A DNA stretch of 39,478 nucleotides from DATAPD01 sp036265385. GTDB taxonomy: Bacteria > Acidobacteriota > Terriglobia > Terriglobales > Acidobacteriaceae. The position numbers and the translations under genes are program-made. Positions 15,205 through 23,480 of this stretch are shown here, piece by piece (positions within the stretch are counted from its first letter, which is position 1; each line of letters opens with the position of its first letter). Location of the stretch: the NCBI GenBank assembly GCA_036265385.1, contig DATAPD010000049.1, positions 1 to 39,478 of the forward strand. Reading direction: 5' to 3'. The notes under the pieces are model-generated. The model was given only the letters and a program-made list of their open reading frames with translations, was not told where the DNA came from and made no database searches.

Positions 15205-16542
15205 ATGCTGCTACTCAAGTATTTGCTGACTTACGGTGGAATCACGATGCTGGTAGTTGCCGCCGGCATTCTGGCCCACGATCTTTATCTAGAATTTCTG
15301 TACCGCCGCGCAGTTGCGATGCCTGGTGCTGCGACGCTACCGGTGCCCCCCAAGCCAGTTCGATGGCGAACAGCAGCCGCTTTTGCCCTACTTGCCTGGG
15401 GGCCAATTTTGATTGCCCTTGGGATCGTCGTTGTTCCGAGTGGCATGGCTGGAGTACGTGTTAGCCAAGCCGCAGGTACGAAGCCTGGGACTCTTTATCC
15501 GGGGACCCATTTTGTTGTGCCGGTGTCTGAAAGAGTAGCGCTCTTCGATACGCGCGATCAGCTGTTCACAACTGGATCTCTTGAAGATGGCGAAAAGAAG
15601 GTTGTGCCCGCTTTCAAAACGGAGTCGCCATCTGGGCAGGATGTTCTGCGGGTTCAAGCAAAAGAAGGACTCAACCTCGGGCTCGCAATTACAGTCCGGT
15701 ATCGGCTGGATCCCTCTCGTCTCGACTACATTCAGAGCAATCTGCCTCAGCCAGTGGAAAAAGAAATCGTGCCGCCCGTCGTTGCGAGCACGTGGCGCGA
15801 ACTTGTGCCCAACTACACAGTACGCGAAGTGTTCGCCTCAAAGCGAGAGGAAGTTCGCAAACGCGCTGCCGATGCGATCGCGCGACGGCTTGGAGCCGAC
15901 GGAATCATCGTCAAAGAAGTCATGCTGCGCGATATTCAGCTTCCTGCTGAGTATGCCAAGGGTCTCGAAACATTGCTGTTGAAGGAACAGCAGAACGATC
16001 AGATGGGGGTGCAGACCGAGATTCAACAAAAGCAGGTTCGCATCTCGGAGCTCGAAGCTGAAGCGCAGAAGGCTCAGGAGGTGAAGCAAGCGGAAGGGCA
16101 AGCTGCCGTTCGCGTGCTCCAGGCCAAAGGAGAAGCCGACGCCATGCAGTACCTCCTTCCTTTGAAGCAGAAGCAGATCGAGCAATCACGTCTTGAAGCG
16201 GAGGCGCGCAAAGAAGCGACCGTTAAGAATGCGGAAGCTGCCGCTGCCGCGAAGGTCATCGACAGCAAAGCCGAGATGGAGCGCCGCAAGCTTCTCGCTG
16301 AAGCGGAGGCGGACCGTATTCGCGTGACCGCCGTTGCTGACGCTGAACGCATGCAGAAAGAGGCGACCATCCTCAAACAGAATCCGCTCTTGATTAACAA
16401 GATCGTGGCCGAGCGGCTCTCGGACAAGTTGCAGATCATGATGGTTCCGGCTGATGGGAAGTTTTTCTTCGCGAATGACGTTCTTCGCAGTATGAATACC
16501 GTGAATCATGTCTCGCAGTCTGAGGATGATTCTCAGAAATAG
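15205..16542 (+). CDS. SPFH/band 7 (prohibitin-like) membrane protein
   Basis: A 445-residue protein of the flotillin/prohibitin superfamily. Two hydrophobic segments (about residues 8-26 and 55-78) anchor it. The SPFH domain follows (about 80-270): GMAGVRVSQAAGTKPGTLYPGTHFVVPVSERVALFDTRDQ, then LNLGLAITVRYRLDPSRLDYIQSNL and IVPPVVASTWRELVPNYTVREVFASKREEVRKRAADAIARRL. Residues 270-400 are a long alanine- and glutamate-rich coiled coil (ELEAEAQKAQEVKQAEGQAAVRVLQAKGEADA). Family members assemble into large membrane rings or scaffolds, often protecting or recruiting proteases and envelope enzymes. AAGGAG lies seven bases before the ATG. Co-transcription with an L,D-transpeptidase hints at an envelope role; no NfeD gene is present. 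Confidence 0.9.
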   Translation: MLLLKYLLTYGGITMLVVAAGILAHDLYLEFLYRRAVAMPGAATLPVPPKPVRWRTAAAFALLAWGPILIALGIVVVPSGMAGVRVSQAAGTKPGTLYPGTHFVVPVSERVALFDTRDQLFTTGSLEDGEKKVVPAFKTESPSGQDVLRVQAKEGLNLGLAITVRYRLDPSRLDYIQSNLPQPVEKEIVPPVVASTWRELVPNYTVREVFASKREEVRKRAADAIARRLGADGIIVKEVMLRDIQLPAEYAKGLETLLLKEQQNDQMGVQTEIQQKQVRISELEAEAQKAQEVKQAEGQAAVRVLQAKGEADAMQYLLPLKQKQIEQSRLEAEARKEATVKNAEAAAAAKVIDSKAEMERRKLLAEAEADRIRVTAVADAERMQKEATILKQNPLLINKIVAERLSDKLQIMMVPADGKFFFANDVLRSMNTVNHVSQSEDDSQK

Positions 16543-16780
16543 TTTGGGCGCCATGCTGCCGTGCGGCTCGTTTTGTCTCAGCTACCTCAAAACACCCGAC
16601 AAGACGAGTCGTCGGCAGCAGGATTCGAAAATGTGACCAAGCAGGCCATCCATGTCGATCATCTGGCAAGCACCGACGATCAGTACCCATGTCGCAGGAA
16701 CGGCTGGTTTCTCGATCCCAGGTATCGCAAACGCAAACCGACATCGTCCAACGTTCGACAATGGTTCGTCTTTTGCAATT

Positions 16781-16786
16781 TATAAT
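16781..16786 (+). promoter_or_regulatory. Perfect -10 element (TATAAT) just before the 16802 gene
   Basis: TATAAT ends 15 bases before the ATG at 16802. Allowing 6-8 bases to the transcription start, the message would have a leader of only about 8-10 bases with no Shine-Dalgarno. A -35 match is poor (TTCGAC at 16754-16759, spacing 21). Confidence 0.4.
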
Positions 16787-16801
16787 TCTCCCTTCTCCTT
16801 C

Positions 16802-18028
16802 ATGTCACGAGCGCTCAGTTTGTCGCGGACTGCTCTCTGCAAACTGCTTGTGATTTTTTTCCTCTTACTGGGTTCGGCCGTCGCTGGCGTGGATTGGACC
16901 CAGATCGAACGGGATCTTAGCGCGAAGATTGCAGGTGCTAATGGCCCAGGTGCGATTTCACTCGATTTAGTGAACCGCGCGTCCTTCGGCAAGGGTGAGC
17001 TCGATTCCATTCGCCGGAGCTTGATCACTCAACTTTCCACCCTTGGGATTCAGGTTGTGAAACCGGATCAGGCCGCAGCCGTCGTCCAAGTCTCTCTTTC
17101 AGAAAACTTGCAGGATTATGTCTGGGTTGCTGAAATTAGACAGGGGACGAGTCCCGCTACGATCTTGATGTCAACGGCTCGCCGCGCCACGGCGCCCGTG
17201 CTGCCGTCTGCCCACGCGCCGGCCATTACCATTTCAAGAACACTGTTATGGTCGCAGGAGACGCGCATCCTTGACACCGCAGTGGTTGAAGTGTCGGGTG
17301 CTCCCGGCTACCTGCTCGTGCTGGATGGCACAGGCGTCCGCGTTTCTCGTTTCGAAAGCGGACGCTGGCGCGAAGAGCAGTTCCTTCCCGTCAACCATGT
17401 GAAATCATGGCCTCGCGATCTTCGCGGACGGCTCGTCCTTCGCAAAGACCATCTTTTCGACGCTTACCTGCCCGGAGTGATCTGTTCTTCCACGGGCGGC
17501 GCATCGCTTGGACTGTCCTGTCGTGATGGAGACGATCCTTGGCCCTTATCGCCAGACTTGAGCGCCTTTTTTACCCCCAATCGCAACTACTTTACTGGCG
17601 GACTTTCGCCCGGGATCCGCCAGGAAAATTCTGTGGCGCCTTTTTATTCTGCAGTACCCGTTCCGAAGGCTAACTACACCCTGTGGGTCTTCGCTTCGCT
17701 GGATGGAACACTGCAACTTGTGGACGGCGTGAGCAAACAGAGTCTTTCTGGTCTTGGTTTCGGGAGTGATCTTGCAGTAGTCCGTTCTACCTGCGGGTCC
17801 GGTCTGCAGGTGCTGGCTTCGTCTAATACCGACAACGCGACGGATGCAGTCCGCGCGTTCGAAATACCCGATCGCGAACCGGTGCCTATCAGTCCACTAC
17901 TCGAATTCGCCGGACCGGTCATTTCAATGTGGACGGAAAACAACGCAACGAATGCAGTAGCCATAATTCGAAATCTGGATGCAGGACGATATGAAGCGTA
18001 TCGCCTTTCTATTTCTTGCGGTCAGTAG
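16802..18028 (+). CDS. Secreted protein of unknown function, first gene of the NtrY/NtrC unit
   Basis: A 408-residue protein I do not recognise. A signal peptide (LCKLLVIFFLLLGSAVAG, residues 12-29) is followed by an alpha/beta region (WTQIERDLSAKI, then LDSIRRSLITQLSTLGIQVVKPDQAAAVVQVSLSEN). This looks like the small periplasmic domains that assemble on outer-membrane secretion or lipoprotein systems. The C-terminal 250 residues are beta-rich with regular short strands (GYLLVLDGTGVRVSRFESGRW, TLWVFASLDGTLQLVDG) and could be a propeller. The ATG at 16802 begins the signal peptide; an in-frame earlier start at 16652 is less likely. There is no ribosome site. Its last 38 bases overlap the solute-binding protein gene, so the two are translationally linked. 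Confidence 0.7.
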   Translation: MSRALSLSRTALCKLLVIFFLLLGSAVAGVDWTQIERDLSAKIAGANGPGAISLDLVNRASFGKGELDSIRRSLITQLSTLGIQVVKPDQAAAVVQVSLSENLQDYVWVAEIRQGTSPATILMSTARRATAPVLPSAHAPAITISRTLLWSQETRILDTAVVEVSGAPGYLLVLDGTGVRVSRFESGRWREEQFLPVNHVKSWPRDLRGRLVLRKDHLFDAYLPGVICSSTGGASLGLSCRDGDDPWPLSPDLSAFFTPNRNYFTGGLSPGIRQENSVAPFYSAVPVPKANYTLWVFASLDGTLQLVDGVSKQSLSGLGFGSDLAVVRSTCGSGLQVLASSNTDNATDAVRAFEIPDREPVPISPLLEFAGPVISMWTENNATNAVAIIRNLDAGRYEAYRLSISCGQ

Positions 18029-19346
18029 CTTGTGCCTTAACGCGGACGCCGCGACGCGCCCTCACTACGGGCGGACGCTTCGCGTTTCCCTGCTTGCCAG
18101 GCCAACATCACTGGAACCCATCCAATCGCTCGCCCCCACAGCGCCACAACTCGCTGAATTGATTTTCGACACGCTCGTTTCTCTGGATCAGCAGGCGCGT
18201 CCGCAACCTCAACTGGCCATCAGTTGGAGCGCAGAAGGAGGTAATCGTCGCTGGCAAATCAATTTGCGCCCCGGAGTGATGTTTCATGATGGTTCTCCGC
18301 TTACTCCGGAAGTTGTCGCCTCCTCCTTGCGCGCCGCCAACCCCAGCTGGCAGGTTAGCGCCAATGGAGATTCAGTCCAGATCGTCACTGATGCGCCCAA
18401 CGATACGCTTCCCGCAGAACTTTCTTTAGTGCGCAACGCAATCGTTCGTCGCGATTCTTCAGGCAAGATTCTCGGTACGGGACCTTTCCGCGTAAACGAT
18501 TTTCTGCCCGGAAGAAAGCTCACTCTTGCAGCGAACGACGACTACTGGAACGCTCGACCTTTCCTAGATTCTATTGAGATTGAGTTTGGGATTTCGCCTC
18601 GCGATCAACTCATCGCTCTGGAACTGGGCAAGGCCGATCTCATCGAGATTGCACCGGAACAGATTCGCCGCTCAACAGCGGACGGCCGTCGCGTAGTAGT
18701 GTCTCGGCCAATCGATCTGTTTGCTCTGGTTTTCACGCGTGACCGTCAATCTGCCGAGGAGGGTCGGCTTCGCGACGCGCTTTCTTACAGTCTCGATCGC
18801 GCTTCCATGCGTAGCGCATTACTGCAGGGTGAAGGTGACGTCGCGGCCGCCATTCTGCCTCTATGGATCAGCGGGTACGAATTTCTGTTTCCTGCTAAAC
18901 AAGACCTTGCCCGAGCGCAGCAGATCAAGTCCGGTCTCAAGCAATCATCTCCATGGAGTCTCGGCTACAACGCGAATGATCCCGTCGCTCGCCTGATGGC
19001 CGACCGCATCGTTCTTAACGCCCACGATGCTGGCCTTGCCGTTCAAGTCACGCCGAACCAACAGACGGATCTGCGCCTTGTGCGCATACCTCTCGTTTCG
19101 CTCGATGTCCGGCTCGCATTGCGCGGGGTGGCACTGGCTGCTGATATTCCTGCACCTGCTCCGGGCGGCACCACTTTGGATCAAAATTATCAGGTGGAGC
19201 GCAGTCTCATGGACTCACAGCGCATCACGCCGCTTCTACATCTCCCGCGTGCGCAGGGCATCGGTGTTACTGTGCGAAATTGGCAGCGGACTCCTGACGA
19301 TTCATGGGACCTCGAAAGTATCTGGCTAGCTACGGAGAAACCTTGA
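17991..19346 (+). CDS. Extracellular solute-binding protein, family 5 (SBP_bac_5), no transporter nearby
   Basis: A 451-residue periplasmic binding protein of the oligopeptide/nickel class. A signal peptide (IAFLFLAVSSLCLNADA, residues 4-20) is followed by the family opening TLRVSLLARPTSLEPIQSLAPTAPQLAELIFDTLVSLD. Then come WRINLRPGV-like WQINLRPGVMFHDGSPLTPEVVASSLRAA and a GTGPFRVNDFLPGRKLTLAANDDYWNARPFLDSIEI region typical of DppA/OppA. It is somewhat short for the family (usually 500-550 residues) and lacks a lipobox. The ATG at 17991 has AGGA five bases upstream. No permease or ATPase gene lies nearby. The TTG start of the kinase gene overlaps the stop by three bases, so the protein is likely to feed a signal rather than a transporter; that is inference. 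Confidence 0.85.
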   Translation: MKRIAFLFLAVSSLCLNADAATRPHYGRTLRVSLLARPTSLEPIQSLAPTAPQLAELIFDTLVSLDQQARPQPQLAISWSAEGGNRRWQINLRPGVMFHDGSPLTPEVVASSLRAANPSWQVSANGDSVQIVTDAPNDTLPAELSLVRNAIVRRDSSGKILGTGPFRVNDFLPGRKLTLAANDDYWNARPFLDSIEIEFGISPRDQLIALELGKADLIEIAPEQIRRSTADGRRVVVSRPIDLFALVFTRDRQSAEEGRLRDALSYSLDRASMRSALLQGEGDVAAAILPLWISGYEFLFPAKQDLARAQQIKSGLKQSSPWSLGYNANDPVARLMADRIVLNAHDAGLAVQVTPNQQTDLRLVRIPLVSLDVRLALRGVALAADIPAPAPGGTTLDQNYQVERSLMDSQRITPLLHLPRAQGIGVTVRNWQRTPDDSWDLESIWLATEKP

Positions 19347-21169
19347 GCTTCCGCAGGAAACTTCTCCTGGTCTTCGCATTGACAGTTTTCTTCACGGTAG
19401 CCGCAGTGTCGCTTATTGTCTCAGCCCTTGCGCGGCGTGCATTTCAGAAAGCGGATGAAGAGCGTGCTGCTGCGCTCGTGTCCCAATTCCGAAATGAGTT
19501 CAATCGCCGTGGCGCTGACGTCACGAAACGAATCGATGCCATCGCAACCAGCGATTCCGTTGCGCGTATGGCTCTTTCCGTCAGCAACGGCGCGCCGGAC
19601 TACGGTGCTTACTTGAACGAAGCAAAGACTATCGCCGATGCGCAGCAACTTGATTTTCTCGAATTCACTGATTCTGAAGGAAGCATCATTTCCTCGGCGC
19701 AGTCGCCAGCCCGCTTCGGTTACAAAGAACCAGCAATTGCCGGACTATCGCCCGCTACCGGTCTTTTCCTGAAAAAGGAAGAGCTAGCCGACGGAATCGC
19801 GATCGGAATGTTTGCCACCAAAGCGGTTCGCATCGGAGACAAGCCTCTTTACGTTATCGGCGGCCGCAGGCTAGATCCAAGTTTCGTTGCATCCCTTGAG
19901 CTACCCGCCGGAATGCGCGTGCTCCTTTACCAGAACGTGGAATCCGCGTTTTCCGCCAAAGCCCTTTCTGCTTCTTCCGGCGCGCTCCTCGAGCCGGAGA
20001 AACTCGCGCCTCTGATTGAACGAGCCCAGCGCACTGGACAGGAGACTAGCGAAATCCTCCACTGGACTATTGATTCAGCCGATGACGAGAAACTACTGGC
20101 CATCCCACTCAAGGGACTCGCCAACGAGCCACTCGGAGTATTACTCGTCGGTAGTTCACGCAGAACTTACGTAGACCTGGCTCGCCGCATTCGCTCTGCT
20201 GCGCTTCTCGTCGGTGGTGCGGGCATCATCGTTTCAATCCTACTCAGCGGATGGATTGCTTCCCGCGTTACGCGGCCCGTCGAGCAACTTGCGGCCGCTG
20301 CTCGGCAGGTAACCGAGGGAAAGTGGAATGCGCAGGTCGACTCAAAATCGAGCGATGAACTCGGCGAACTCGCGAGCGCATTCAATCGCATGACCCGCGA
20401 ACTTGTCGAGCAGAAAGAGCAACTTGTCCAGACCGAACGCGTTGCTGCCTGGCGCGAACTCGCCCGCCGGTTGGCGCACGAATTGAAAAACCCACTTTTT
20501 CCGCTGCAGATCACGGTCGAAAACCTCCTCCGCGCACGCCAGCAGAGCCCCGAGTTGTTCGAAGAAATTTTTCGCGAGAGTTCCGCCACGCTACTTGCTG
20601 AGATTTCGAACCTGAAGTCAATCATTTCCCGCTTTAGTGAGTTTTCAAAGATGCCGCAACCCCAATTTCAACCAGTGCAATTAAACGACAGCGTAAGAGC
20701 CGTGACACGTTTGTTTCAGGCACAGTTCGACAATCGCGAGAAGGGAACGATTGAATGCTGCATCCAGCTCGATGACCATCTCCCAACTGTTCCCGCCGAT
20801 CCCGATCTGATTCATCGCGCCATTTCGAACTTAGTTCTCAATGCGATGGATGCGATGCCGAATGGTGGAGATCTCACGCTTCGCACCAGTCATGATGCCA
20901 ATGCTGCATGCGTGGAGGTCGTCGACACTGGAACCGGCCTTACACCTGAAGAATGTGCGCGCCTCTTTACGCCCTACTACACGAGCAAGCAACATGGCAC
21001 AGGGCTCGGCCTTGCGATTGTGCAGTCCGTTATTAACGATCATGGCGGGAAGATCACGGCCGAGAGCGAGCCTGGACGTGGCACCACGTTCCGCATCCGG
21101 TTGCCGCTAAAACACGAGGCGCCACCCGCGCCGATCCAGACATCCGGTATGTTTAAGCAGATTTCTTAA
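19343..21169 (+). CDS. NtrY-like sensor histidine kinase
   Basis: A 608-residue inner-membrane kinase. A TTG start overlaps the previous stop codon (TTGA) and has GGAG five bases upstream; the in-frame ATG at 19304 lacks a ribosome site. Membrane helix 1 is about residues 9-31, and the periplasmic Cache-like domain about 32-285 (LDFLEFTDSEGSIISSAQSPARFGY). Helix 2 (AALLVGGAGIIVSILLSGWIA) is followed by HAMP (VTRPVEQLAAAARQVTEGKWNAQVDSKSSDELGELASAFNRM). The phospho-acceptor is in ARRLAHELKNPLFPLQ (H379), and HATPase_c has AISNLVLNAMDAMPNGG, DTGTGL and HGTGLGLAIVQSVINDHGG. The H-box resembles NtrY/NtrB. The NtrC-type regulator follows after 10 bases. Confidence 0.93.
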   Translation: MSFRRKLLLVFALTVFFTVAAVSLIVSALARRAFQKADEERAAALVSQFRNEFNRRGADVTKRIDAIATSDSVARMALSVSNGAPDYGAYLNEAKTIADAQQLDFLEFTDSEGSIISSAQSPARFGYKEPAIAGLSPATGLFLKKEELADGIAIGMFATKAVRIGDKPLYVIGGRRLDPSFVASLELPAGMRVLLYQNVESAFSAKALSASSGALLEPEKLAPLIERAQRTGQETSEILHWTIDSADDEKLLAIPLKGLANEPLGVLLVGSSRRTYVDLARRIRSAALLVGGAGIIVSILLSGWIASRVTRPVEQLAAAARQVTEGKWNAQVDSKSSDELGELASAFNRMTRELVEQKEQLVQTERVAAWRELARRLAHELKNPLFPLQITVENLLRARQQSPELFEEIFRESSATLLAEISNLKSIISRFSEFSKMPQPQFQPVQLNDSVRAVTRLFQAQFDNREKGTIECCIQLDDHLPTVPADPDLIHRAISNLVLNAMDAMPNGGDLTLRTSHDANAACVEVVDTGTGLTPEECARLFTPYYTSKQHGTGLGLAIVQSVINDHGGKITAESEPGRGTTFRIRLPLKHEAPPAPIQTSGMFKQIS

Positions 21170-21179
21170 GGAGACATCC

Positions 21180-22562
21180 GTGCCGCTCAAGGCCCACCTT
21201 CTCATTGTCGACGACGAAGCCAATACGCTGGCATCGCTCTCCCGTGCGTTTCGACTTGCCGGACACGAAGCGACTGTCTGCGACGACGCTGCGAAAGCTC
21301 TGGACCTTGCGAAGTCGAAAAACTTCGACTTGATTCTGTCCGATGTGGTTATGCCGAACAAAGACGGCCTCTCACTGCTCGAAGATCTCAAAACGCAAGG
21401 TGTCACCACTCCCGTGGTCATGATGTCGGGTCAAGCTCACATTGATATGGCAGTGCGCGCTACTCGCCTCGGCGCACTGGATTTCTTGGAGAAGCCGATC
21501 TCAACTGACAAGCTTCTTCTGACCGTTGAAAACGTTCTAAAACTCCAGCATCTCGAGGCAGAAAACCGTCAACTCCGCCAGCGACTCGGTAAGCATGAGA
21601 TGGTTTGGTCGGGAGAAGCCATGAAGAAGATTACGGCGCAGATTGATCGCGTGGCGTCGAGCGAGACTCGTGTTTGCATCCTCGGAGAAACCGGCACCGG
21701 CAAGGAACTCGTGGCTCGCACATTGCACGAGAAAAGTGCCCGTGCTGCCGCTCCCTTTATTACGCTGAATTGCGCGGCTGTCCCCGCCGAACTCATCGAG
21801 TCCGAACTTTTCGGGCACGAAAAAGGTTCCTTCACGGGAGCGGCGGCGCGTCACTTAGGCAAGTTCGAACAAGCCCAGGGAGGGACAATTTTCCTGGATG
21901 AGATTGGTGACATGCCACTTCCGATGCAGGCCAAGCTTCTCCGTGTGCTGGAAGAAGGAGAGGTGGAACGCATCGGTGGCGACAAACCCGTATCCGTGGA
22001 TGTCCGGGTTATCGTCGCCACGCACCGGAATCTGGAAGCCCTTGTTCGGGACGGTAAGTTTCGTCAGGACCTTTTTCATCGTATTTACGTTTATCCACTT
22101 ACGTTGCCACCGTTGCGCGAACGCCGCGAAGATATTCCCCCTCTTGTCGATTATTTTGCAAGGCAAGTGTCTGCTCAGAATAGCTGGAAGTCCATCCCGT
22201 TTACGCCGGATGCCCTTGAGCTTTTGCAATCGCACCCTTGGCCGGGTAACGTTCGCGAGTTGCGGAATGTTGTGGAACGTTTGCTGCTGCTGGCCACAGA
22301 AGGCAACGTGAATGCCGCTACGGTTCGTCTCGCTCTGCCCGCAACCTCAAGCGGGTCTTCGGTTCCATCATCAACCTCGACGGGAACACTGGCTGAACGT
22401 GTTGACTCGTTCGAGCGGGAAACGATTCTGGCCGAATTGAAGCGACAAGGAGGACACGTCACTAATACAGCAAAGTCTCTCGGACTCGAGCGCAGCCACC
22501 TTTATAAGAAAGCTCACCACCTAAAAGTCGATCTCGCTGGCCTCAAGGGCAGCGATTCGTAA
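21180..22562 (+). CDS. NtrC-family sigma-54-dependent response regulator
   Basis: A 460-residue activator. The receiver domain has LLIVDDEANTL and phospho-acceptor D55 in LILSDVVMPNKDG. The AAA+ domain has Walker A GETGTGKE from residue 169, a sigma-54-contact loop GSFTGA at 216-221 (serine in place of the commoner alanine), and Walker B GGTIFLDEIGDMP. The R-finger region is VRVIVATHRNLEALVRDGKFRQDLFHRIYVYPLTLPPLRER, followed by HPWPGNVRELRNVVERLLLL. The C-terminal Fis-type helix-turn-helix reads GGHVTNTAKSLGLERSHLYKKAHHLKV. GTG start at 21180 with AAGGAG upstream. It must drive sigma-54 promoters; I found no clear TGGCAC-N5-TTGC site in the gaps here. Confidence 0.95.
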   Translation: MPLKAHLLIVDDEANTLASLSRAFRLAGHEATVCDDAAKALDLAKSKNFDLILSDVVMPNKDGLSLLEDLKTQGVTTPVVMMSGQAHIDMAVRATRLGALDFLEKPISTDKLLLTVENVLKLQHLEAENRQLRQRLGKHEMVWSGEAMKKITAQIDRVASSETRVCILGETGTGKELVARTLHEKSARAAAPFITLNCAAVPAELIESELFGHEKGSFTGAAARHLGKFEQAQGGTIFLDEIGDMPLPMQAKLLRVLEEGEVERIGGDKPVSVDVRVIVATHRNLEALVRDGKFRQDLFHRIYVYPLTLPPLRERREDIPPLVDYFARQVSAQNSWKSIPFTPDALELLQSHPWPGNVRELRNVVERLLLLATEGNVNAATVRLALPATSSGSSVPSSTSTGTLAERVDSFERETILAELKRQGGHVTNTAKSLGLERSHLYKKAHHLKVDLAGLKGSDS

Positions 22563-22589
22563 ATCCAATTTGCTTTAGATTTGCAGGAG

Positions 22590-22611
22590 AGGAACCGCCG
22601 AACTGGTTCCT
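22590..22611 (+). terminator. Hairpin after the NtrC-like gene
   Basis: AGGAACC, loop gccgaact, GGTTCCT is a perfect 7-bp hairpin in the 63-base gap before ygiD. No T-run follows, so it may be only an attenuating structure. Confidence 0.35.
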
Positions 22612-22625
22612 GACATCCAATCAAC

Positions 22626-23402
22626 ATGCCAACCATGCCCTCCATCTTCTTCGGACACGGCAATCCAATGAACGCGGTCTCACAGAACAGTTACACAGAT
22701 AAATGGGCAATTGTCGGCGAAACTGTTCCGCGCCCAAAAGCGATTCTTGCAATTTCCGCTCATTGGTATTTGCCAGGTGCTGCCGTCACCATCTCAACCA
22801 ATCCTCGTACGATTCACGACTTCGGCGGATTTCCGCATGAACTCTATCAAGTCCAATACCCTGCGCCAGGAGAACCAGATCTCGCACGTCGAGTTCAATC
22901 TCTGCTTGCGCCCATCGACGTTCAACTTGATGACGCCTGGGGACTGGATCACGGCACTTGGTCGGTTCTTACTCACGTTTATCCCAACGCCGACGTGCCC
23001 GTTGTGCAATTGAGTATCGATGAAACAAAAAAACCCGAATTCCACTACGAAATCGGACAGCGTCTCGCATCTTTACGCCATGAGGGAGTTCTCATCGTGG
23101 GTAGCGGAAATCTTGTTCACAATCTTCACGCGTACGCTTGGGGAAGGCATACGATCGACCCTTATCCATGGGCCGTAGAATTCGAAAAACGGGCTCGCGA
23201 TTTACTTCTTGCCGGAGATCAGCACGACCTCGTCGATTACGAAGCGCTCGGGCGTGAGGCAATGCTCTCCATTCCAACGCCGGATCACTACCTCCCACTG
23301 CTGTATGTGATAGGTGCACGCAATAGCCAAGACCGCATCACTTTCCCGGTGGAAGGAGTCGACGGCGGATCGATCTCCATGCTCGCGGTGCAGGTTGGCT
23401 GA
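22626..23402 (+). CDS. ygiD: LigB-type extradiol dioxygenase (4,5-DOPA dioxygenase family)
   Basis: A 258-residue cytoplasmic enzyme of the class III extradiol dioxygenase superfamily. It matches the YgiD/DODA group in length and motifs: SIFFGHGNPMNAV (H11), ILAISAHWYLPG (H46), DDAWGLDHGTWSVLTHVYPNADVPVVQLS (H109), VLIVGSGNLVHNLHAYAW (H165) and IPTPDHYLPLLYVIGA (H221). In the family three histidines (H11, H46 and H221 here) bind the metal, and the NLVHN histidine is the likely acid/base. Members open catechol rings such as that of L-DOPA; the natural substrate in bacteria is usually unknown. An in-frame ATG nine bases on could also be the start. It appears to stand alone between the NtrC unit and a terminator. 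Confidence 0.9.
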   Translation: MPTMPSIFFGHGNPMNAVSQNSYTDKWAIVGETVPRPKAILAISAHWYLPGAAVTISTNPRTIHDFGGFPHELYQVQYPAPGEPDLARRVQSLLAPIDVQLDDAWGLDHGTWSVLTHVYPNADVPVVQLSIDETKKPEFHYEIGQRLASLRHEGVLIVGSGNLVHNLHAYAWGRHTIDPYPWAVEFEKRARDLLLAGDQHDLVDYEALGREAMLSIPTPDHYLPLLYVIGARNSQDRITFPVEGVDGGSISMLAVQVG

Positions 23403-23434
23403 TTTGCGAGTGCAAGGAGCACTCCTCAAAAAAA

Positions 23435-23458
23435 GCGGCGGACTTAGTCGTCCGCCGT
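23435..23458 (-). terminator. Rho-independent terminator of the DUF481 gene
   Basis: CGGCGGAC (23436-23443) pairs perfectly with GTCCGCCG (23450-23457) across a six-base loop. On the minus strand the stem is followed by TTTTTTT. It lies between two convergent genes and may also help end ygiD. Confidence 0.85.
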
Positions 23459-23480
23459 CTTACACAAAGCCAATCGAAGC

